A DNA stretch of 64,000 nucleotides from Dipteronia dyeriana (taxonomy: Eukaryota > Streptophyta > Magnoliopsida > Sapindales > Sapindaceae), in assembly GCA_032871835.1 (NCBI GenBank), contig CM065295.1:63237687-63301686 (forward strand), given 5' to 3'. Shown here piece by piece: positions 9,748-21,357 of the stretch. Position 1 is the stretch's first letter. Every line of letters starts with the position of its first letter. The position numbers and the translations under genes were made by a program. Under the pieces are notes generated by a model. That model did no database searches, was not told the DNA's origin, and worked only from the letters and a program-made list of their open reading frames with translations.

Positions 9748-12515
9748 TGGACCCAACGAAATTGGTAATCACTTATGGTGGTAAATGGGTGGGAAACTTT
9801 TACGAGGGTGGTTAAACAGAGTTTGTTAAAGTTTGTAGGAATTTGACGTATAGTGAGTTGTCCAGGGTTGTACAAGGTGTTGCGAATGTTGACTTAACAA
9901 GGTGTTGTGAATGTTGACTTAATAAGGTTTAGTATTGGGTTAAGAACTTTGGTTGATACCAGGGTTAGGCTTAGGCCAGCCCGACCGAAAATTAAAGATG
10001 ATAGCGATGTGGAAATTTTGTTGTGCGATGGTGGACATGTTCCGGAGGTGTATGTTAGTGTTTTTGAGAAAGTTAGTGTACAACCCGGTCATATGGGTGT
10101 TCCTACCGTTCAACCCGTTTATCAAAGTTTTGTACAACAATTGTGGCACAGTTTCAATTCGGCGGTGGAAGCAACAGCGTCTTCGGTTCTATACCAATAA
10201 CTGATAATGTTTTTGAAATCCTGATTGGAAACCCTGTTATTTTTTAGGACCCAACAATTAACGAGGATGAGAGTTTGATTCCAGAGTACAATTCCCATAG
10301 TGAGTATGGATTAAAGGATTTTGATGAAGATTACATTGGTGATGGTGGAGGTCGTGAGGGTGTGAATGATGAGGCAACATATCATCATGGAATGAGTTCA
10401 GATTCAACAGATGGTGGTCGCAGAGGGTCTGTTCCACCGGTTTTTACTGGTTTAAGTCGAGATACATTTGAAGATGGTGGCATTAATGTTGGTGATAGAT
10501 CCGAAACTCCAGTCTCCCAACCTTGGATTATTCCCGGAGCTTCAAACTACAGTTTCAAACTAGTTAGAACAGAGGAATCTAGTTCCTGTAATCGCTTATC
10601 CAAAAGTGGGATGTTCGAAAGCAAAAAAGTTTTGAAGCTAGCTTTGCAGTAGTACGCACCAAAGGATAATTTTGAAATCCGTGTTACAAGGTCATGCACG
10701 GGTAGATATGAAGTTGGTTGTAAGGATCCCGAATGTAAATTTCAATTCCGTACGGTTAAGATAGAAGGTGGGAATTATTGGAAAGTCCGAAAATTTGAGG
10801 AAGAACATAGTTGTACAATTGATGACCTGCACAACCGTCATCGACAAGCAAGTGCATGGCTTATTGGTGAAATACTATCACCGAAACTTGCAGTTAGTGG
10901 TCGCTCTTTGAAACCCAAAGAAATCATGACTGATATGCAAGTGGAACACGAACTTAGTTTGCTGTATACAAAGGCATTGAGAGCAAAAGGACTTGCTGAA
11001 CAAAACGTTTTTGGTTCTCTTGATCTTTCATTTCGGTTGTTGCTTGCATACTGCCACGAATTGAAACAAGTCAATCATGGTACTGTAACAATAATATAGA
11101 CGGACGTCGATAAAAAATTTGATTATTTGTTTATTGCTTTTAGTGCTTCACTTGTCGGGGTTTCAGACGGCCATACGGTCTGCAATTTGCATTGATGCAA
11201 CTCATTTGAAGGGTAGGTTTGGCGGTGTCTGTTTATTGCAGCGTGCCAAGATGCAAACAATTAAGTGTTCCCTCTTGCTTATGGTTGGGGTGATGTTGAA
11301 TGCGAGGATTCATGGGCTTGGTTTTTAAAGGAGTTGAAAAAGGCAATAGGATGTCCTATAAATTGTATCATCATTTCCGATCGCAGTCCTGCAATCAAGG
11401 TAGCTATGGCTAAAGAGTACCCAGAATTACCACATGGCCTTTGTGGTTTTCATATGATCATGAACCTGAAGAACAGATTCAAAAGCCATGTTGTGTGCAA
11501 ATTGTTCCATGAAGCTTCTAGGGCACATAGACAAATAGAGTTCTTGGAAAAGATGCGAGATTTAAGCCGTGTAAACATGCGAGCTTATGAATATCTGATG
11601 AGAGTTGGCCCTCATAGATGGTCTCGTGCGTATTGTCCGGTTAGGCGTTATGGGGGGATGACTTCCAATATTGTGGAGTGCATGAACAATTGTTTACGGT
11701 ATGCCCGTCAGTTGCCAATAACAACGTTGGTTGGGTACATTAGAGATATGATGCAGAAATGATTTCATGAACGTCGTGATGCCGCATCCAGAAATACAAC
11801 ACGACTGTCCCAGTGGGCTACTGAGAAATTAACAAAAAAAAATGAAACATCACATAAGTACACGGTGCACCCAATAGATCATGTCAATTTTAATGAGAAA
11901 GACGGTGAGAAAGATGGCTTAGTAAACCTTTCTGAGAAAAGTTGTACTTGTAAACAATTTCAGAATGACCTATTGCCTTGTAGTCATGCATTAGCTGCTA
12001 TACGGTATGTATTGTACTAATACTTATATGCATTGTTTGTTCGGATTACGTTTAATTATTTTGTAATGATTGTTGTAGGCACTGTAAAAAAAAATTGGTG
12101 ACTTTTGTTCGGATTTTTACAAAACAAGCACTTGATTGGAAAGCTATTATGGTCTCATATTTCCGGTTGGACACCCAAGCGAATGTAATACTCCAGAGCA
12201 AGTACTTGCAAAAGTTGTTCTCCCACCAGAGTGGCGACCTCAAGCCGGTAGACCGAGAAAGAATAGGGTTCCGTCTGCAGGCAAGCATGGTCGGAGGAGT
12301 AGGTATTGTACCATATGTAAGAAATCTGGGCACAACCGATAAAATTGTGCAAACCCACTGGTCGATCAGCAATGAAATGTTCCCAACCCATAAACAAATC
12401 CACGACTGCTGCAACGTCGTAAGTGCAAGTCGTGTGGACAAGAGGGACATAACATAAGGACGTGTCCAACACGGCCATATGATAACCCTACGGATCCAGA
12501 CAATGATGTTGAATG
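9748..12515 (+). pseudogene. MULE 1 transposase (MuDR-like, DDE plus SWIM zinc finger)
   Basis: Would cut and join element ends. ATG at 9748 starts MDPTKLVITYGGKWVG, the N-terminal domain usual in plant MULEs. It is broken by a stop near 9812 and a 25-bp tandem duplication near 9870-9920 that shifts frame. After a 3' splice site near 10250 the frame runs through an acidic region and a stop at 10651, then the MuDR-type DNA-binding zinc region (CTGRYEVGCKDPECKFQF, near 10700). Catalytic residues: Asp in CIDATHLKG (near 11194), Asp in IISDRSPAI (near 11380), Glu in NIVECMNN (near 11676), with CGFHM between. A SWIM finger (CTCKQF..CSH) lies at 11940-11990, and after an intron two CCHC knuckles precede the end near 12515. 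DDE is intact; the gene is dead from stops at several places. Confidence 0.85.
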
Positions 12516-12949
12516 AGGTATGTCCCCATAATATTTTCATATCAGTAAACAAATTTTGGGATATTTTTACTAAACTTTATATATTAGTTTCCATTGGAAT
12601 AAACTGGTTCTTTGTTTACAGCCACGTTAAAGCGCGCAAATAAATCAAATGGATGGTTGCTTCTATAAAATGGATGCTTGTGTACGTGTACTTGGATTGG
12701 AAATTACAATTACGTTTTTCTGCGCAAGACTTGTAATTTTGTGCTTGTATACTGCTACCAATTGGAAAATTGTTGTGTTGCTATCAAGTTATTTTATAGG
12801 TCATGTAATTTTATTTTGCGAAATGAATTGCATTAGTGAGCATATATTTTTTAAGTAAGTACATGCACTGTGATGATTTATCAATTAAGTTAAAAAAACA
12901 AATCTTATAGAAATTAACATTCAAAAGTTGATCAAAACATATACACAAA
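12516..12949. other. AT-rich spacer downstream of the transposase
   Basis: Non-coding sequence between the 3' end of the transposase gene and array 2. It would contain the transposase 3' untranslated region. I see no other structure. Confidence 0.5.
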
Positions 12950-13531
12950 AATTATACACCAGTGCTCTAAAAATAAAACATCCCAGTTGTCACGAATTGA
13001 ACACAGCAGTTCCCTAAAACTTAAACACAGCAGTTGTCTTAAATAAAACACATTAGTTGTCACAAATTAAACACACCAGTGCTTTTCAACAATTAAACAC
13101 ACCAGTTCCCTAAAACTTAAACACACCAGTTGTCACAAATTAAACACACCAGTGCCCTAAATTAAATACACCAGTTGTCACAAATTATACACACCAGTGC
13201 TATTCAACAATTAAACACACCAGTGCCCTAAAAATTAAACACACCAGTTGTCATAAATTAAATACACTGGTGCTATTCAACAATTAAACACACCACTTCG
13301 TAGGAATTAAACACACTGGTGCTATTCAACAATTAAACACTGGTACCCTAAACACACTGGTACCCTAAAAATTAAACACACCAGTGCCCTAAAAATTAAA
13401 CACACCAGTGCTATTCAACAATTAAACACACCAGTTCTATTCAACACACCAGTTATAGTCAACAACTAAACACACCAGTTCTATTCAATAATTAAACACG
13501 CCAGTGGTAAGAAATGAAAAATACTGGTGGC
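12950..13531 (-). repeat. MULE 1 array 2, between the two convergent genes
   Basis: About 22 units of 23-27 bp with AATTAAACACACCAGT, the reverse complement of the array 1 motif, alternating with GTGCTATTCAAC, GTGCCCTAAA and TGTCACA spacers. It lies just past the 3' end of the Ulp1-like gene and has the same strand sense as that gene. Confidence 0.9.
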
Positions 13532-13904
13532 ACAAAACTTATACCTAAACATATCCATAACACATCAGAGTATTTTGGTAGGACTCCATAACATCCATAT
13601 ACAAATTTAAAGACATCATTAACATTCATGTACTGTAACAACCAAACTAAATAATTGGATCGGTACTCCATTTGGTGTCCATCAACCTTTTTTACCCTTT
13701 GTTGTCCATCCCAATTGTAAACAAAAACTCCTACCTTCCATAATCCACCTGTGTACACAAAACAAAACAAAACAAACAATGAAACAATCATAATCCACCT
13801 GTGTACACTAAACAAAACAAATAAATAATGAAACAATTGCAATCAACAAACTAAAGAACATACGATGAAAAAATGCAGTGGGTTATTCGAACCTGCAAAT
13901 TCGT

Positions 13905-16900
13905 CTACAAATCTATATGAGACTTGTATGGTACACTATTGTTATATATCTGGAATGCCATATCTTTTCGAAAGTCGCTCATTTCCTTCTGTCCCCACTT
14001 CCAGTTACCCTTCTTAAAGATTGAAGTCTCTGCATACTTACAAATAAAAACTCCATAACTACATTTGTCAACCTGCTGAGGGATCATTTGGTTGCTAGAC
14101 ACCGAAACAGTGAACATAGCTCATCGTGGTTTTTCACTCCTATTTGAAAAGAAACCACACTTGTTCATGATACTTGGCAGCAGTCGCCTCAGGGGCATTA
14201 GTTGCCTGAAACGCTCGACTTGAATTGATTTAGTCTTTGCTCCGGTTGGGTCAAATATGGTAATATGATGGTCAAGCAAATCAACCTTGCATAATATCCA
14301 ATGACCATCTGGTTCCCCAACACAGCAGGGAACACACAACTGCATTCAAGCACAACCAACATAAACATTCATAAAACAAACAAAATAGAACCACAACTGT
14401 GTGGGTTGTGTTTGATACAACCATATAAGACAACATTTGAATACCCAAAAAGTTACACATATAACTCACTTGTGTATACAACCACCAAGATTGTCCCCAT
14501 CCCGGTCTGTTGCCAAAACCATATTCAATCCAATCCTGCGGACATTGAAAAGCGAGTGCATCAAAAGAAGACTCAGCTTCGTTGTCAGCCTCAAGTATCT
14601 TTTTCCATACCAAATTCAGTTTTGTCTGCAACAAACGTTAATGATAAGTTGTAAGTTGATGCGAATTGCACTCATATTTTTTCCAATTACACATGCATGT
14701 TCTATATTTACATAAAATTCAAAAGAAAGTAGAACTAAGCTATGTCTGTAGTTATCGGGGTCCGATTCTTGACTTTTTGCCAAGTAGCTCATGTATGCGT
14801 CCACGTGCTGATTCACAAAAACCAATGAATGAATAAAAATCTAGAAAATGTATGCAATATATAATTTTTTTTATACATAACAAATACATAGACAAACTAT
14901 GAAATAAGAAAAATGTACACTTACGTCAGTGGATAACCACTTCGTAGGATCTTCCAATTCCATAAAAAAGACTTGTCAACGGACTCCTCCGTTTCGATGT
15001 TTTGCCTTAAATCAAAGTAAACATAAAAAGCGTTGTAATATTGTTTATCGCAAAAGTAAGGTGTTAAAATGATTGGTTTACAATTACATACCTTGCTGCT
15101 TTAGCTTTCTTATTGAATTGATCATATTTGCTTTTGTCTTGCTGTAGTTTCTTTGCAGATGCCCGGGTCGGGTCGGGTCAATAAATGGAGACATGCAATA
15201 CGCAGAGCGGGGACTAACTAGGATCGATCGATCCTCCTCCTCTGCGTAGTTGTAACCCATCATAATATCTCCACTTACCAACCCTGAGCTACCCACCACC
15301 TTCTCTATTGCGGGATCCACCACCTCCTGATCTCTAACAATTGTATGTACCTCCTCCCTATCTAAGCTCGGATCTCTAACAACGGTCACCGGTGCCTACG
15401 ACACCCAACAATTGTATTCACAAATATCCAAACGAATAATACATAAATAACATATATGGACAAATATACCTCCTGGTTGCTTTCACCTCGGGAAGCCTGT
15501 ATCTCCCTGCACCAGGCTTCTAAGCACACCTGGAAGGTTTGATACCTCCCGTTTTACCACAGCATCCAACACATCTGGAAGTGCCCTCATTGCCTCCAAC
15601 AATTCGGTTATTCTATCATATCCCTAAAGTGTACATTTAAAATATGCACGTGTCTTAGGAAAAATAATAAAAAGATAAAATTAAATTATACGACTATTAT
15701 TCTAGTCCACTTACCTTAGATCGAGGCTCATGTCGGGATGACATATGAGGATGCGGTGGAAGAGGGGTAGGTGTATATCCCGGTGTATAGTCTACATGAG
15801 GGGTAGGTGTATATCTAGGTGTATAGTCTTCATCCTGATCAAGCCTGGTGACTGAGACTGCTTTTCTTTGCTTCTTCTTCACCGATGTCTTTTTCTTCTT
15901 CTTTTGTGCCTTCCTCTTCAATGCCCTTTGACTGGTGGCAGCCCCATGATCACCGTCACCATCACCAACAACTCCATCGTTACCATCATCCCCCTTGTCC
16001 AACAACTCATGCTTTTCCTTCATTTCCATTTCCACCAAAGGTATAAATTACGGACCCTCCGTCATATTGTAGTCAACTCCAACCCAATAATCTGCTTGCG
16101 CCTCATCATCTGTTGCCTCCAAAACCTCATTTACATCAGCCTGTAATAATGTGATAATATTTAGTGGTCTAAAATGTTGTAACCAATTTATTAAATAAAT
16201 AGTGTGTATGCGACTAACCCACCTTCTCACTACGAATACTAGCTTCCAGATCTAAAATCGTTTGCACAAAATTTCGCAGCCTCTTATGCATCGTCCAATG
16301 CCTCATCCTATGCGGTGTCTTGTAATCTCATGCCAAACCCATCGATCAAGTTGTCCACAACCTCCATCGCCTATACCTGAAAAGAAACCTTAATAGTTAA
16401 TATATATTAATGCATACAGCAACCTCCCTTTTTGTTGATTAATAAATATTACTTTATATGTTCCTAATTTTGTTACATATAATTAATTTAAACTTTTTAA
16501 AGGTATAGAGACAGAAATAATAGAATAATTATAGGAACTAACCTCAACAGCCCACAGGAAACCGTATAACCGGTACGTGACCTTGCCAAACCCTTTCGTT
16601 GAGTTTCTTGACCTAAAACCATGCCTCAAGTAATGCAGCGTCATCTTGAACACATAGTGTCCCCATGCAAAACCATTGAATGCCTCCAAATCATCAACCA
16701 AATTAAAAAGCCAAGGGGTGACTTTTTTATCAAATGGTTGACCAAACAATACATTGTTTACTATCAAGAACAGTGTCATCTTCAACGAATCATCAGCCTC
16801 CAAGAAGTTGCCCGCTACAAATCGATCATAAACAGTGGACAACTTCAAATCTTCGGCTTCTTCGTCAGGCCAATATCTTTTGTGGATGCCGTTTTCATTG

Positions 16901-17278
16901 GCCACATAAGGAGTGTTAATAATTTTAGAGATTTTCCCAAACCGTAGGCCGGTCACCAAACAAAATTCTCTCTGTCCAAATCTTGCATTTTTCCCACCAA
17001 CTGAAAACCATAACTCGTTCTCGGATGCACCATCTATCTGAATTTCCCTCTGCAATAAGTTGTGTACGATCTGAGCAGAGAATAACCAATTTGTAGGAAA
17101 CTGACCGAATTGCTTGAAACAACTCGCCATAAAATCAGCATGCTTCCCCTCCTTACGTAGTATGTCCTCTATATTGCTTATGTATTTCAACCGACACCCA
17201 ACGTTGATTATTGCTTCTTGAGTCCATTTATTCCTTTGGACCTTCAGAAACTGATCATAATCGATGTTCTCCTTCTGT
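13905..17278 (-). pseudogene. Ulp1-like cysteine protease with DUF1985 domain (MULE 1)
   Basis: Ulp1 (peptidase C48) removes SUMO; in MULEs the role is unknown. The DUF1985 domain is unbroken at 17278-16500: key features are FSAQIVHNLLQREI, then ELWFSVGGKNARFGQREF and CLVTGLRFG, and AFNGFAWG...YRLYGFLWAVE. A middle part holds a basic stretch (KKKKKTSVKKKQRK, near 15890) that could be a nuclear signal and a YTP-rich repeat. The protease domain is near 14634-13905 with His in GHWILCKVDLL (codon near 14301), Asp in ITIFD (near 14251) and Gln in IPQQ. The position expected for the catalytic Cys, before GVFICKYAE, reads Tyr (TAT at 14055-14057). Several exons are implied; exact splice sites were not fixed. 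It faces the transposase. Confidence 0.8.
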
Positions 17279-17324
17279 AAAATATAAAAAACGTGGCTTC
17301 ACTTAAGTAAACTCACATTTGCCC

Positions 17325-17965
17325 AATTAAACAAACCAGTCATGCACTCATGCCAAGTTAAACACACCAGTTTATACCCAATTAAACACACTCATTCACA
17401 ACAAGTAAACACACTAGTAATAACCAACTTAACACATCAGTCATACCCAATTAAACACACCAATTCATACAACAATTAAACACATCAGTAATAACCAACT
17501 ACACACACCAGTCATACCCAATCAAACACACTCATTCACAACAATTAAACACACTAGTAGTAATAACCAACTAAACACATCAGTAATAACCAACTACACA
17601 CACCAGTCATACCCAATCAAACACACTCATTCACAACAATTAAACACACTATTAATAACTAACTAAACACATCAGTAATAACCAACTACACATACCAGTC
17701 ATACCCAATCAACCACACTCATTCACAACAATTAAACACACTAGTAATAACCAACTAAACACATCAGTCATACCCAATTAAACACATCAATTCGTACAAC
17801 AATTAAACACATTAGTAATAACCAACTACACACACCAGTCATACCCAATCAAACACACTCGTTCACAATAATTAAACACACCCGATCACAACCACTTAAA
17901 CACACCAGTTCATAAACAATTAAACCACAACAAATGCACAATTTCACATGATTAACACACACCAG
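17325..17965 (-). repeat. MULE 1 array 3, upstream of the Ulp1-like gene
   Basis: About 27 units with CAATTAAACACACCAGT or variants, separated by CATACC, TCACAA or AATAAC. A longer period is suggested by the phrase AGTCATACCCAAT recurring near 17436, 17509, 17604, 17697, 17766 and 17838. The motif reads on the - strand into the Ulp1-like gene, mirroring array 1. Confidence 0.9.
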
Positions 17966-17999
17966 TTCACAACAACTCATTGACTGGACCCACAAATCA

Positions 18000-18640
18000 T
18001 GCTAACTATTTTAACATGCAAAGCTAACACCAGATATAAAAAACACTCAAACACCAGATATGAAATCACAAGTTCAAATCATTTTGTTCAAATCCTTGTT
18101 CAGACTTCGAAATCATTCACAGGTGAACGAAATAATTTCTTAAAATCCCTGTTCAAATTTCGAAATCTATTCGACTCAACAAAATTGGTTTGTTTAAATC
18201 TCTGTTCAAATTTTGAAAACTATCAAAACTTAACAAAATCAATTTGATAATGTATAAATCAAAATCAATTTCGGATTCTATCAACGAAAAATACAAAAAA
18301 AATTGAAACCCTAAACTCAAATGTGAAGAGGAGGTGCAAACCGTTGGTGACTGCGTGTCGTAGTCGTCGTGTCCGTCTCCACGTGGTTGTCGACTCGTTG
18401 TCGGTGGCTCTTCATGGTGGTCATTGTCAGGCACCGCTAGTCTGTTGAAGTCGTCGGCTATCGTCGCCACTCATCCGTCGCGTCTCCTCCTCGCTTCTGG
18501 TTTCTCTCATCTGCACGTCGTCGTTGTGTCGATGTCGTCGTCTCGTCATGGTGGTGGTCGTCGTTGAGTTGTCTCTCACAGGTCGTCGGGTCTGGTCACC
18601 GCAACTGGTCGGGGGTCTGGTTTCTCACTAACACTAACAA
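18000..18640 (-). other. presumed 5' region of the Ulp1-like gene
   Basis: Three similar stretches near 18075-18220 (variants of CCTTGTTCAGACTTCGAAATC) form a short degenerate repeat. 18340-18600 is richer in GC, with many CGTCG triplets; a 100-codon open frame on the - strand lies at 18153-18470 but has no ATG and may be a chance product of these triplets. A first exon of the Ulp1-like gene here is possible but unproven. Confidence 0.4.
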
Positions 18641-19379
18641 TGAACAACAATCAGAATGAATTTCAAGTCTCGTTTTTGCATGTAATCGTATGTGAGTAGT
18701 ATGTGATCACATATATATAATATTAACGCATATAAGTTACATGTGATCACGACGAAATAAGAATTGAATATTAATATAGCCGCATGTGAATTGTATATGA
18801 TCATATATGAATCGATACGATCACTTAAAAAAATTATAATCACATAAATTTTAAAGGTGCATTGTGCACTAGTGTTCTATAGATCAGCTGTATTGACACC
18901 TAAAACAGTTCTCCCCACACCCATATTTTGATAAGAAAATGATTATGACTAAAGTATCCATATTACATTCAAAATCAAAACCAATATTTCAATGATTAAA
19001 AAATGAAGGATATTATTGTAGAATAAGATATAGTAACCACAGCTATTTGCTTCTAATCCCAATATTGAACCAACCACAGTAAACCCACTGTCCAGTTTTC
19101 TACTTTCCATGAAAGATTCTTTCATTCCAAGTTATATTTTCTTAACGAAAATTCCTTATACAAATATATCAAGACTCCATTAGAACTTCATTCTCCGAGT
19201 CAGAGGATAAAACTGTCCGGCCCCAATAGATCAAGACTCCACTAATTTTCAGGCATTTTTTTTTCTCCTTTAATTCTTCTCTGCTTCAATCAACAAGAGT
19301 TTCTTAGTAAATTTTCATTACAAAAACCATTTCTTTGTTTAGCATCTGTATCTGACTTTGTCAAAACTTATTAAGTTGG
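18641..19379. other. AT-rich intergenic DNA
   Basis: No coding signal. Near 18680-18760 the phrase TGTGATCACAT recurs in both orientations around TATATAATATTAACG, a small imperfect palindrome that may be a decayed MITE. The rest shows nothing I can name. Confidence 0.5.
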
Positions 19380-19385
19380 TTTTGA

Positions 19386-19580
19386 GTCCATTTTTACTCA
19401 CTCCTTAAGGGTGGGTGAGTATTACCCTTCTCCCGCATGAATGACATATGTCCATGGAGGGGGTAGATTTGTCCAAACACTGTCGTCTTTTGAAACAAAT
19501 TTACTCCTCCTTAAACACATGTCATCCATACGGGAGGGGGTAATGCTCACCCCCCTCAAATGGGGTGAGCAAAAGTTAAC
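19386..19580. mobile_element. fold-back MITE, about 195 bp
   Basis: The left arm (TTTTTACTCACTCC...GGTGAGTATTACCC...CATGAATGACATATG) is matched by the reverse complement of the right arm (CATCCATACGGGAGGGGGTAATGCTCACCCC...GTGAGCAAAAG). Pairing extends about 85 bp on each side around a short loop near 19475. No target duplication was fixed, so the exact ends are uncertain. Confidence 0.75.
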
Positions 19581-19829
19581 TTATTGGTTTTCTTATTTTG
19601 TTTGAAACATTGATTAAATGGGTTCTTTCCTTTAAAAATAATATGATTGGTCTTGTTAATATTTAACATAAAGGATAATTTTGATATTTAAAAGGGGTCA
19701 ATAATAAATTTTAAATTTTAAAATTTAAAATGGGTATGGTAAAAACTTTTTGGGATGACAATAGAGCCACACACATATATATATATATATATGTTCAATT
19801 CAGTACACACACTGGTAAAACGTCATAAG

Positions 19830-19970
19830 TATATTGGATGTAAATCATTACATTTACATACTTTGACTCAAAGTGTATGCACTTATTAAAACTTCTTCAT
19901 AATCAGTGGTCCACAAGCAACACACTGTTGTAAGTTATATCAGTACGCACCGAGGGGAAAAAACCTATAC
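19830..19970. repeat. dispersed repeat, copy A
   Basis: Resembles 21105-21235: both contain TTGGATGT-AATCATTA, TTTACATACTTTGA, an AATC-TGGTCCACA phrase, then ATAAGTTATATCAG and CGCACYGA. The family is related in words (TGGTCCACA, ATATCAG) to the fold-back element at 19989-20234. Confidence 0.7.
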
Positions 19971-19988
19971 ATAAATATATAAATTCTA

Positions 19989-20234
19989 TTGTCAGTTCGA
20001 AATGATATAAGATATATCAGTTCCTTGCATGTGGACCATTAGATTTAAATGCTTTGACTTGACTGTATTTACTTGTCAAACTATCTTTTAAATCCAATGG
20101 TTCACATATAAAGAACTGATATCTTATATCAGTTCGAACTGACATCTTATATCAGTTCGAACTGACATCTTATATCAGTTCGAACTGACATCTTATATCA
20201 GTTCGAACTGACATCTTATATCAGTTCGAACTGA
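19989..20234. mobile_element. fold-back MITE with one arm end amplified
   Basis: The left arm starts TGTCAGTTCGAAATGATA and continues to TGTGGACCATTAGATTT; its reverse complement is found on the right from AATCCAATGGTTCAC to the first CAGTTCGAACTGACA near 20130. The pairing arms are about 65 bp. The right terminal piece is then repeated in tandem (see next entry). Confidence 0.8.
20107..20234. repeat. 23-bp tandem repeat at the MITE end
   Basis: CAGTTCGAACTGA begins at 20130, 20153, 20176, 20199 and 20222, spacing exactly 23 each time, so five copies of the same terminal segment. Each unit is itself palindromic (CAGTTCGAACTG). Confidence 0.95.
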
Positions 20235-20243
20235 TAATAATAA

Positions 20244-20244
<1 letters not shown>

Positions 20245-20287
<43 letters not shown>
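20245..20287. repeat. (TA)n microsatellite
   Basis: Uninterrupted TA run next to the fold-back element. Confidence 0.95.
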
Positions 20288-20289
<2 letters not shown>

Positions 20290-21104
20290 TAATGTGAAAA
20301 GTTGAGGTTGATTGGATGGTAAACCTCACATTCTTTTGAATCACATGCCCATCTTTGTAATGATTAAAATTTTATAAGACTCATTTTGTATGCAATTTCT
20401 TTTGGACTCATATGAGCAAAGGTAGATATGGGTTTGGCTAGGGTGGCCTACAACCCACTCTAGCCCTTAGAAGTCAAAATTTAAATAGAATCTTATTGTA
20501 TTTACATTATATATGTATTTCCTTGGTTATAATATCTATTTGAGGATAAGTCTCGTTTTGTCCCCTGACTAGGTATATATATATTTTTTTCATTGACGAA
20601 AATTCTTTTGTACCATCGATATTCACTATCAATTTTTTTTTATTATACAATATAATATTTTATCTATATGAAATTGTACACAACCCACTCAAAAAAAAAT
20701 CTTTGGTTAACCCCTGCATATAAGGATTAAAACTCTTTTAGATCTCATTTAATCGAAAATAATATTTAATTAATATATGAGAATATCATGAAAGTTGACC
20801 TTAATGTGACCTGTTTAGGGGTGTGTATTTTCGGTTTGATTTGGGTTAAAACTCAATGTCAAAACCCAACAAATATGGTTCAGTTTGTCTATATTTCAAA
20901 CCAAACTAAACCAATGTGATTTTTCGAACTAATTCAAATCAAACAAATAAACGTCGGGTTGGTTTAGATAGGTTTATCGGTTTAGATTCGAACTCATTTT
21001 GTTTTGTTGGTATTATATTATAAAAATATTTAAATAAAAAAATCATAACATAAAATATTAATTATATATATATAAAAATTTTAAAGTCAATACATACTGA
21101 TATA

Positions 21105-21235
21105 AATTTGTTAGTGTGTTGGATGTGAATCATTAGATTTACATACTTTGATGTACTTGTCAAAGTTTCTCCAGAATCAATGGTCCACATACAACGCACT
21201 GATATAAGTGATAAGTTATATCAGCACGCACTGAT
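21105..21235. repeat. dispersed repeat, copy B, nested in the hAT-like element
   Basis: Related to 19830-19970 in order and wording (TTGGATGTGAATCATTAGATTTACATACTT is interrupted only by small changes). Its location inside 20817-21753 implies insertion into that element or an origin as part of it. Confidence 0.65.
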
Positions 21236-21275
21236 GGAAAAACCACTAATATATATAGATAAAGGACGTGTAATT

Positions 21276-21279
<4 letters not shown>

Positions 21280-21355
<76 letters not shown>
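21280..21355. repeat. (TA)n(TG)n compound microsatellite
   Basis: TA run to about 21326 followed by TG run to 21355. An apparent ORF across it is only the repeat read as Tyr-Ile and Val-Cys. Confidence 0.95.

Positions 21356-21357
<2 letters not shown>

Larger units (their letters stand above)
8165..18480 (+). mobile_element. MULE 1: Mutator-like element with transposase and Ulp1/DUF1985 gene
   Basis: A transposase gene (+) and a Ulp1-like protease gene (-) face each other, with related tandem arrays at both flanks and between them. MULEs carrying Ulp1-like genes are known in plants (Kaonashi elements of Arabidopsis, CUMULE of melon). Both ends are uncertain: 8165 is chosen because the fold-back MITE and its TA tract end there, and 18480 because the presumed 5' side of the Ulp1 gene reaches that far. 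I found no convincing terminal inverted repeat or 9-11-bp target duplication. Confidence 0.75.

Noticed and set aside
14301..14715. Open frames on the + strand
   Set aside because: Shadows of the Ulp1 protease domain, which has recognisable motifs on the - strand.
8794..17965. CRISPR-like array
   Set aside because: Units are degenerate, spacers are neither constant in length nor unique, and the context is a plant transposon.
18153..18470. First exon of the Ulp1-like gene as a firm call
   Set aside because: No ATG in frame and the composition is dominated by CGTCG triplets; kept only as a possibility.
8165..18990. Terminal inverted repeat for MULE 1 (left end GAGAAAATATCC against 18950-19025)
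   Set aside because: Only scattered short matches; no 9-11-bp target duplication could be paired.
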